From WHTX01 sp038255145 (GTDB lineage Bacteria; Actinomycetota; Acidimicrobiia; Acidimicrobiales; CAIXPF01): a stretch of 64,000 nt of DNA. The notes under the pieces were generated by a model that did not search any database, was not told where the DNA came from, and saw only the letters and a list, made by a program, of their open reading frames with translations. Within the stretch, counting starts at the first letter, position 1. Each line of letters begins with the position of its first letter. A program made the position numbers and the translations under genes. Location: positions 1-64,000 of the forward strand of contig JBBSLP010000024.1 in the NCBI GenBank assembly GCA_038255145.1. The letters are read 5' to 3'. Below, one piece after another: positions 58,870 through 64,000 of this stretch.

Positions 58870-61340
58870 GGCGCCACCTCCCCCGATGGGGCCGAGCCGG
58901 GCCGGCCATCGCCACCGCCGTCGACCAGGCCGCCGCCCGCCGTGGCCGGCGGTCCCACCCCGTCCGGCAGGTCGGGGGCGATGCCCCGAGCCTCGGCCAG
59001 GGCCTCGGCCAGGGCCGCGGCCCGGCGGCCCACCCGGGCCAGGGCCACGGCGCCGATGGCGGCGGCGGCGAGCACGGTGATCTCGCCCAGGGTGTCGAGG
59101 CCCCGGAAGTCGACGAGGATGACGTTGACCACGTTGCGGCCGTGGCCGTCGGGCAGGGCCCGCTCGACCATCTCGGCGGACACGGGTCGGGCCGGGCGCG
59201 AACTGCTGGCCATGATCATGAAGGCGAACACGGTGACCGACACCGTCCCCGCCACCACCACGCGCAACCCGCGGCCCAGGCCAAGGCGGGAGCGCAGCGG
59301 CCGGCGCTCGAAGCGGTCGGGCAGGCGGCGCAGCACGAGCACGAACAGCACCGTGCTCAACGTCTCGATGGCGGCCTGGGTCAGGGCCAGGTCGGGGGCA
59401 CCCTGCACCACGAACAGGGCGGCCATGCCGTAGCCGACCACGCCCAGCAGCAGGGCGGCCGAGAAACGCCGGCCCACCGCCGCAGCCCCCACCGCGGCGC
59501 CGACGATGAGCACGGCCACGGGCAGCTGGGCCGGTGAGGCCAGGGCCCGGGGCCAACCCGGCCACGAGCCCGAGGTCAGCAGCACGGCGCCGGGCAGGGC
59601 GGCGGCGGTGAACAGGATGACCCCGGTGTACACGGGCAGGGAACCGTTCTGGACGACCCCCGTGAGCCGGGTGGCACCCTCGTTGAGGCCCCGCAGCGCA
59701 GCCACGTACACGTCGGAGCCGCTGGGCACCCGCGCTCCGGTGGCCAGCACCCGACCGATGGGCCGGGCCGCGGCCACCAGGGCGCAACCCCCGGCGATGG
59801 TCACCCCCGACAGCACCAGGGGGAGCTCGAGCCCGTGCCACAGGGCCAGGTGCACGCCGTGGGCGCTGGCGTCGAGCGAGCGCCCCGCGGCGCTGATCAG
59901 ACCGTCCAGGAGACTGGGGAACAGGCCCATGACCAGGGTGAACGCCGCCAGCACGGCGGCGGGGAGGACGAAGGAGAAGGCCGGGGTGTGGGCGTGGTCG
60001 ACCGGAGGGTGGGCGTCGGCGAAGGGATCGGGTGGACGCCGGGCCGGAGCCACGAACGCCCCCCACAGGAAGCGGGCGCTGTAGGCGAAGCTGATCATCG
60101 AGCCCAGGACCGTGCCCGCCAGCACCAGGTTGTGGGCCGAGAAGCGGGCGTCGGCCAGGGCGCCGTAGTCCTCCTCCTTGGCGATGAATCCCAGGAAGAG
60201 GGGCAGTCCGGCCATGGACGCCGCGCTGATCAAGGCCACCGCCTTGGTCAGCCCCCAGCCTCGGCCGAGGGCGGGCAACTCACGCAGGTCGCGGGTGCCG
60301 GTCTCGTGGTCGAGGATGCCCACCACCATGAACAGGGCCGCCTTGAAGGCGGCGTGGGCCACGAGGAGCACGCACCCGGCGGTGACGGCCTCGGGCGTGC
60401 CCACGCCGAACATGACCACCATGAAGCCGAGCTGGCTGACGGTGCCGAAGGCCAGCAGCAGCTTGAGGTCATGCTGGCGCATGGCCCGCAGCCCCCCGGC
60501 CAGCATGGTCACCAGCCCAACGCCCACCACCAGGGGGCGCCACACCGTGGTGGTGGCGGCGAAGGCGGGGGCGAAGCGGGCGATCAGGTAGACGCCGGCC
60601 TTCACCATGGTGGCCGAGTGCAGGTAAGCGCTGACCGGCGTCGGTGCCACCATGGCCCCCGGCAACCACGAGTGGAACGGGTACTGGGCCGACTTGGTGA
60701 AGGCGCCCACGGCCACCAGCACCAGGCCCACGGTCACCGCCGTGCCCCCGGGGGGGTCGGCCAGCAGGGCACTGAGCCGGAAGGTGCCCGCAGCCTGGCC
60801 GACGAGCACGAACCCCGCCAGCATGGCCAGCCCACCCGCACTGGTGATCAGCAGGGCCTGCAGGGCCGCGGCCCGGGCCCGGGCCTTGGTGTGGTCGTTG
60901 CCGATGAGCAGGTAGGACGTGATCGAGGTGAGCTCCCAGAACGTGTAGAGCACGAGGAGGTTGTCGGACAGGACGACGCCGAGCATGGCCCCGCTGAACA
61001 GGGTGAGCAGGCCGATGAGGCGGCCCAGTGCCTCGCCGGTGGCGGGCAGGTAGCGCGCCGCGTAGGCGAAGACGGCCACCCCGACACCCGAGACCAGCAG
61101 CACCATGACCGCGGCGAAGCCGTCGAGGCGCAGGTCGAGGGCGATGCCCAAGCCCGGGACCCAGCTGACGTGTTCGTCGACGCTGCCCCCGTCGAGGAGG
61201 CGGCCCAGTTGGGCGGCCAGCCACACCAGGGCGACGACGGGCCCGATGACGCCCACGGCCAGGGCGCGGCGACCCAGGCGCGAGCCGAAGGCGACCGCAC
61301 CCGTCCCCAGGACGGCGTGCAGCGCGAGCAGGGCGAGCAA
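58866..61340 (-). CDS. mrpA: Na+/H+ antiporter subunit MrpA
   Basis: This 824-aa subunit combines an NuoL-like antiporter module (TFWELTSITSYLLIGNDHTK, AVGAFTKSAQYPFHSWLPGA, FGTVSQLGFMVVMFG, LLVAHAAFKAALFMVVGIL), a linker and the C-terminal NuoJ-like MbhD/E helices (GAPDLALTQAAIETLSTVLF, then VNVILVDFRGLDTLGEITVL). A polar tail of about 50 residues follows. The start is a TTG placed 6 nt after a perfect AAGGAGGT; other in-frame starts upstream lack this. It heads the operon. Confidence 0.95.
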   Translation of the reverse strand: MLALLALHAVLGTGAVAFGSRLGRRALAVGVIGPVVALVWLAAQLGRLLDGGSVDEHVSWVPGLGIALDLRLDGFAAVMVLLVSGVGVAVFAYAARYLPATGEALGRLIGLLTLFSGAMLGVVLSDNLLVLYTFWELTSITSYLLIGNDHTKARARAAALQALLITSAGGLAMLAGFVLVGQAAGTFRLSALLADPPGGTAVTVGLVLVAVGAFTKSAQYPFHSWLPGAMVAPTPVSAYLHSATMVKAGVYLIARFAPAFAATTTVWRPLVVGVGLVTMLAGGLRAMRQHDLKLLLAFGTVSQLGFMVVMFGVGTPEAVTAGCVLLVAHAAFKAALFMVVGILDHETGTRDLRELPALGRGWGLTKAVALISAASMAGLPLFLGFIAKEEDYGALADARFSAHNLVLAGTVLGSMISFAYSARFLWGAFVAPARRPPDPFADAHPPVDHAHTPAFSFVLPAAVLAAFTLVMGLFPSLLDGLISAAGRSLDASAHGVHLALWHGLELPLVLSGVTIAGGCALVAAARPIGRVLATGARVPSGSDVYVAALRGLNEGATRLTGVVQNGSLPVYTGVILFTAAALPGAVLLTSGSWPGWPRALASPAQLPVAVLIVGAAVGAAAVGRRFSAALLLGVVGYGMAALFVVQGAPDLALTQAAIETLSTVLFVLVLRRLPDRFERRPLRSRLGLGRGLRVVVAGTVSVTVFAFMIMASSSRPARPVSAEMVERALPDGHGRNVVNVILVDFRGLDTLGEITVLAAAAIGAVALARVGRRAAALAEALAEARGIAPDLPDGVGPPATAGGGLVDGGGDGRPGSAPSGEVAP

Positions 61341-61414
61341 ACGGCCACCTCCTTCGGGGCTCGGCTTCGCGGACAGGCGGTGATGGCGACCGGGCCCAGC
61401 CGGTCGTCGTGAGC

Positions 61415-61897
61415 TCAGTTGAGCCGCAACACCACGGGCGGCGCCCGACGGCCCACGCCACCCGCGCCCCGGCTGCGCGCCGGCACCCAACCGAGGGCGG
61501 TGGGCCGCAACCGTCCACCGGCGGCCAGCGCCGCTGCCGCGACGGCGGCGGCCGAGGCCAGCAACGCGAGCAGGGCCAGCGCCGGTCGACGCCCGACATC
61601 GAGCTCGGGGCCGCCCGCACGGGGGACACGCCACGACGGTCGGGCCGGTTCGACCACGGGAGCGGCGGTGCCATCGCTGACGTGATCGAGCGCCGACTCC
61701 TCGGTCGCGGGGGTGAGCTCGGCACCGATGCCATCGCCGTCGTCGTCGGCGAACCTGTCGCCGGAACCGGCGGCACGCTGGTGCGAAGGGGCGCCGAGGA
61801 GCGCAGAGGACCAGGCGGAGATGGCCACCACCGAGGCGGCACCGCAGACCCCTGCCAGCACGGCGGCGAACAGCAGCCAGCGGGCGAAGAGGGTCAT
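61415..61897 (-). CDS. Hypothetical membrane protein upstream of mrpA (160 aa)
   Basis: An N-terminal helix (LFARWLLFAAVLAGVCGAAS) is followed by a polar, acidic loop (GSGDRFADDDGDGIGAEL and so on). A second hydrophobic segment (ALALLALLASAAAVAAAALA) and a basic C-terminus follow. Both ends would lie in the cytoplasm with an acidic external loop. TAGGAT lies 10 nt before the ATG. It is 74 bp before mrpA on the same strand and may be its first gene. No family recognised. Confidence 0.6.
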   Translation of the reverse strand: MTLFARWLLFAAVLAGVCGAASVVAISAWSSALLGAPSHQRAAGSGDRFADDDGDGIGAELTPATEESALDHVSDGTAAPVVEPARPSWRVPRAGGPELDVGRRPALALLALLASAAAVAAAALAAGGRLRPTALGWVPARSRGAGGVGRRAPPVVLRLN

Positions 61898-62064
61898 GAC
61901 CTGCCCGATCCTAGTCGGCGCCTCCTGCCGCGTCCTGGGGTCGAGCGTGGTGCGCGCCCCCCTCTGAGCGCACCGCCGACGAGCCAATTCGGTTTCCGGC
62001 CCGCCGGACTTCCAAGCCGTATACGCTGGACGGTTGACGTAGACGCTGGTGCTGGGAGTCAACG

Positions 62065-62406
62065 ATGAGCGGCATCGAGGCTGAGCGCGTTGCGCACTAC
62101 GACGCCCATCGGGAGGAGGTCGAGGCGTGGCCCGAGGTGCCTGCGCCAGCGGCCGCAACTCCCGTGAAGTCGCGAGGCGTCGTCATGTCCGCGCGGTTCA
62201 CCATGGACGAGGCGGACGCCATCGGGGTCGCCGCCGAGGCACGCAACCTCACGCTGTCCGCCTACCTGCGCAGCGTCGCCCTCGAGGCCGCGGGCGCGGC
62301 TCCGCCGGCCATCGACCCTGGACGCATCGCCGACGACCTCCAGGGCATCGTCGACGAGCTCCGCCTGGTCACCACGTCTCCTGGGCGCCCCCGCCGGCAG
62401 GTGTGA
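62065..62406 (+). CDS. Ribbon-helix-helix-like small protein (113 aa)
   Basis: The C-terminal half contains SARFTMDEADAIGVAAEARN, then LTLSAYLRSVALEAAG, the strand-helix-helix pattern of RHH DNA-binding and MobC-like relaxosome proteins. A helix (DDLQGIVDELRLV) follows. The N-terminal 40 residues are polar and Pro/Ala-rich. GGGAG precedes the ATG at 9 nt. No relaxase or toxin gene is seen nearby, so its partner is unclear. Confidence 0.6.
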   Translation: MSGIEAERVAHYDAHREEVEAWPEVPAPAAATPVKSRGVVMSARFTMDEADAIGVAAEARNLTLSAYLRSVALEAAGAAPPAIDPGRIADDLQGIVDELRLVTTSPGRPRRQV

Positions 62407-62466
62407 GCCGACCTTCCGCGGCGATGTGGCCCGCTCTCAGCAGGCTGTCGGGCAATCGTGGCGCCT

Positions 62467-62501
62467 CGCTCGCCGGCCATTCGACCCAGATGAGGCGAGC
62501 G
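62467..62501 (+). terminator. Possible terminator after the RHH-like gene
   Basis: CGCTCGCC and GGCGAGCG form an 8-bp stem with a 19-nt loop, 60 bp past the stop. The rest of 62407-62681 shows nothing recognisable apart from TACGCT 9 nt before the next ATG. Confidence 0.4.
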
Positions 62502-62681
62502 CGGGTCGCCGAGCAGCCCACCGACCGTTGACGCCTACGTCGGCGTGTGCTGGCCGGCCACCGGTACACGCCACGGGTCGAACCGGACGCTTGCATGTAC
62601 CGCTGGCGTAGGTGGGTGCGTTCAGTAGGCGGCCACGGTCCTCCACGGCCTTCGCCACCCTGCGAGTACGCTGCCGCCCCC

Positions 62682-63806
62682 ATGGGGGATGCGTTCGTGG
62701 TCGAGGCGGCTCGTTCGGTGGCACCGTTGGCCCAGGCCCGGGCGGCTGACTCCGAGGCGGTGGGGAGGCTGGCCCCGGAGGTCGTCCAGGCCTGCGTCGA
62801 GGCCGGCCTGTTCCGCATGTTCGTGCCTGCGGTGTATGGCGGCTCGGAGGCTGATCCCCTCGACGGGCTCGAGGCCATCGAGACCATGGCCCGGGCCGAC
62901 GGGTCGGCGGGGTGGTGCGTCAACATCGGGGCCACCACGGCCACCATGTCCTGGTACCTCGAGCCCGAGTGGGCCGAGCGCATCTACGGCGACGCCGCCG
63001 TCATCACCGGCGGCGCCTTCGCCCCTACGGGCAAAGGTCGGAGCACCGACGAGGGCTGGGTGGTCGACGGTCGCTGGGCGTGGGGTAGCGGCACCCAGCA
63101 CTGCCAGTGGATCAACGCCGGCGTCATCACCGACACCGGCGAGTTCCACCTCATGTACGTGCCCGCCGAAGAGGTGCGCTTCCTCGACACCTGGCACGTG
63201 GCCGGGCTCAAGGCCACGGGCTCGACCGACTTCGCCATCGACGGTGCCTTCGTGCCCAAGGGTCGCACCATGCGCCCCGGGGTGTCCGCCACCCAGGTCG
63301 ACGTGCCCTTGGCCCACTTCCCCAACTTCTCCCTGCTGGCCAGTGGCCTGGCCTCGGTCACCCTGGGCATCGCCGGCCGGGCGGTGGACGAGCTGGCCGA
63401 CTCGGTGGCCGGGCGCTCGGCCACCCTCGGCCGCCAACCGCTGGCCCAGTCGGCCATCGTCCAGGTCGAGCTGGCCCGGGCCCAGGCCCAGGTTCGCTCG
63501 GCCCGGGCCTACCTGTTCGACGAGGTGGGCCGGGTGTGGGCGGACGTACAGGCGGGCACCCGCATCACCGTGGCCCAACGGGCCGATGTGCGCCTGGCCT
63601 GCACCAACGCCGCGGCCATGTCCATCGGGGCCACAGACCGGGCCTTCAGCGTGGCCGGGGGCTCGGCCGTGTACCTCGACAGCCCTCTGCAGCGCTGCCT
63701 GCGCGACCTGCACGTGGCCGGCCAGCACGCCATGCTCTCCCCCCGCCTGCTGGAGACGTGGTCCCGACTGCGCCTGGGTCTGGACGCGGACACGACCCTG
63801 CTCTAG
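62682..63806 (+). CDS. Acyl-CoA dehydrogenase-fold flavoprotein (group D monooxygenase-like)
   Basis: This 374-aa protein has the acyl-CoA dehydrogenase fold but the sequence of the HsaA/DszC-type flavin monooxygenase group: APEVVQACVEAGLFRMFVPA, MARADGSAGWCVNIGATTAT, GAFAPTGKGRSTDEGWVVDG and, near the end, GATDRAFSVAGGSAVYLDSP with LQRCLRDLHVAGQHAMLSP. The His in DLHVAGQH corresponds to the family's catalytic region. No flavin reductase adjoins it. The substrate is unknown. The stop codon forms the loop of a terminator. Confidence 0.85.
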   Translation: MGDAFVVEAARSVAPLAQARAADSEAVGRLAPEVVQACVEAGLFRMFVPAVYGGSEADPLDGLEAIETMARADGSAGWCVNIGATTATMSWYLEPEWAERIYGDAAVITGGAFAPTGKGRSTDEGWVVDGRWAWGSGTQHCQWINAGVITDTGEFHLMYVPAEEVRFLDTWHVAGLKATGSTDFAIDGAFVPKGRTMRPGVSATQVDVPLAHFPNFSLLASGLASVTLGIAGRAVDELADSVAGRSATLGRQPLAQSAIVQVELARAQAQVRSARAYLFDEVGRVWADVQAGTRITVAQRADVRLACTNAAAMSIGATDRAFSVAGGSAVYLDSPLQRCLRDLHVAGQHAMLSPRLLETWSRLRLGLDADTTLL

Positions 63807-63821
63807 GAGCAGGGTCGTGTC
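63789..63821. terminator. Terminator whose loop is the stop codon
   Basis: GACACGACCCTGCTC and GAGCAGGGTCGTGTC form a perfect 15-bp stem. The 3-nt loop (63804-63806) is TAG, the stop codon of the flavoprotein gene. It can also serve the convergent clpB. Confidence 0.85.
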
Positions 63822-63853
63822 GGTCAGCTGTCAGGCGGCCGGGGCCGTGCCGC

Positions 63854-64000
63854 TCAGCCCAGGGTCAGGTTGCCCACGGAGTCGGCATCGACGGTGACCT
63901 TGTCGCCGTCGCCGTACTTGCCCTCGAGCAGGGCCATGGCCAGCTGGTCGCCGACCTCCTTCTGGATGAGGCGTCGCAGGGGCCGGGCCCCGAAGGCGGG
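63854..64000 (-). CDS. clpB: ClpB chaperone, C-terminal end (partial)
   Basis: The minus frame enters from the window edge and reads PAFGARPLRRLIQKEVGDQL, AMALLEGKYGDGDKVTVDAD, SVGNLTLG and stop. FGARPLRR.IQ..V...LA..LL.G is the conserved C-terminal D2-small domain of the ClpB disaggregase. Only 48 residues are inside the window; the rest lies beyond 64000. Confidence 0.85.
   Translation of the reverse strand, partial: PAFGARPLRRLIQKEVGDQLAMALLEGKYGDGDKVTVDADSVGNLTLG

Noticed and set aside
62065..62406. Part of a plasmid mobilisation module
   Set aside because: The RHH-like protein resembles MobC-type proteins, but no relaxase, oriT or integration boundary is visible nearby.

Overview
The window is high-GC, densely packed DNA with actinobacterial hallmarks: many 4-bp ATGA/GTGA gene overlaps, many GTG starts, a 27-codon gene matching the actinobacterial ribosomal protein bL37, a SAM-clan riboswitch in front of metX, GlnR-like boxes in front of two ammonium transporter genes, and many starts preceded at 6-7 nt by a TANNNT box (leaderless transcription). 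An uncultured-type actinobacterium, perhaps Acidimicrobiia, is my inference. No phage, transposase, integrase or CRISPR array was seen, so this is chromosomal sequence with local decay and small insertions.

Layout. 1-7.4 kb: tRNA-Gly, a cell-surface protein pair, an Fpg/Nei-like glycosylase, metX with its riboswitch, a fatty acid desaturase, rsmI, a DUF192 gene, a PHP-domain protein and bL37. 7.4-15 kb: a BMP-type nucleoside ABC transporter (lipoprotein, double ATPase, two permeases) coupled to thymidine phosphorylase, split by a small accessory insertion. 15-21 kb: a MacB/FtsX-type exporter, a DUF1707 protein fused to a decayed cyclase-like domain, and an AI-2E family permease. 21-24 kb: a phytanoyl-CoA dioxygenase-like gene, adenosine deaminase and uracil phosphoribosyltransferase. 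With deoA and deoC (39.4 kb) these form a nucleoside uptake and salvage theme.

24-35 kb is the most unusual part. It holds a frameshifted collagen-like gene behind an iterated palindromic operator, a SHOCT membrane protein, a secreted protein combining a JAMM-like metallopeptidase motif, a von Willebrand type D domain and ankyrin repeats, coupled to a lipoprotein, an RsbW-like ATPase, several small unknowns, a phosphohexomutase, a two-ribbon-helix-helix regulator, an enoyl-CoA hydratase operon, and a noncoding array of three hairpins with a compensatory base change.

35-46 kb: a solitary adenine DNA methyltransferase divergent from a Nudix gene with overlapping -10 boxes, a HadA/HadB-like dehydratase pair, ung, deoC, a DEAD-box helicase, a pair of inverted DnaA boxes, an alkyltransferase-like gene, a serine hydrolase, lgt and an acyl-CoA dehydrogenase. 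46-62 kb is an ion and nitrogen block: two amt genes flanking remnants of a second Mrp locus, an NhaP-type antiporter, a KdpDE-like two-component pair with a decayed duplicate beside it, another acyl-CoA dehydrogenase, and a complete seven-gene mrp operon. The right edge has a ribbon-helix-helix-like protein, an acyl-CoA-dehydrogenase-family flavoprotein and the C-terminus of ClpB.
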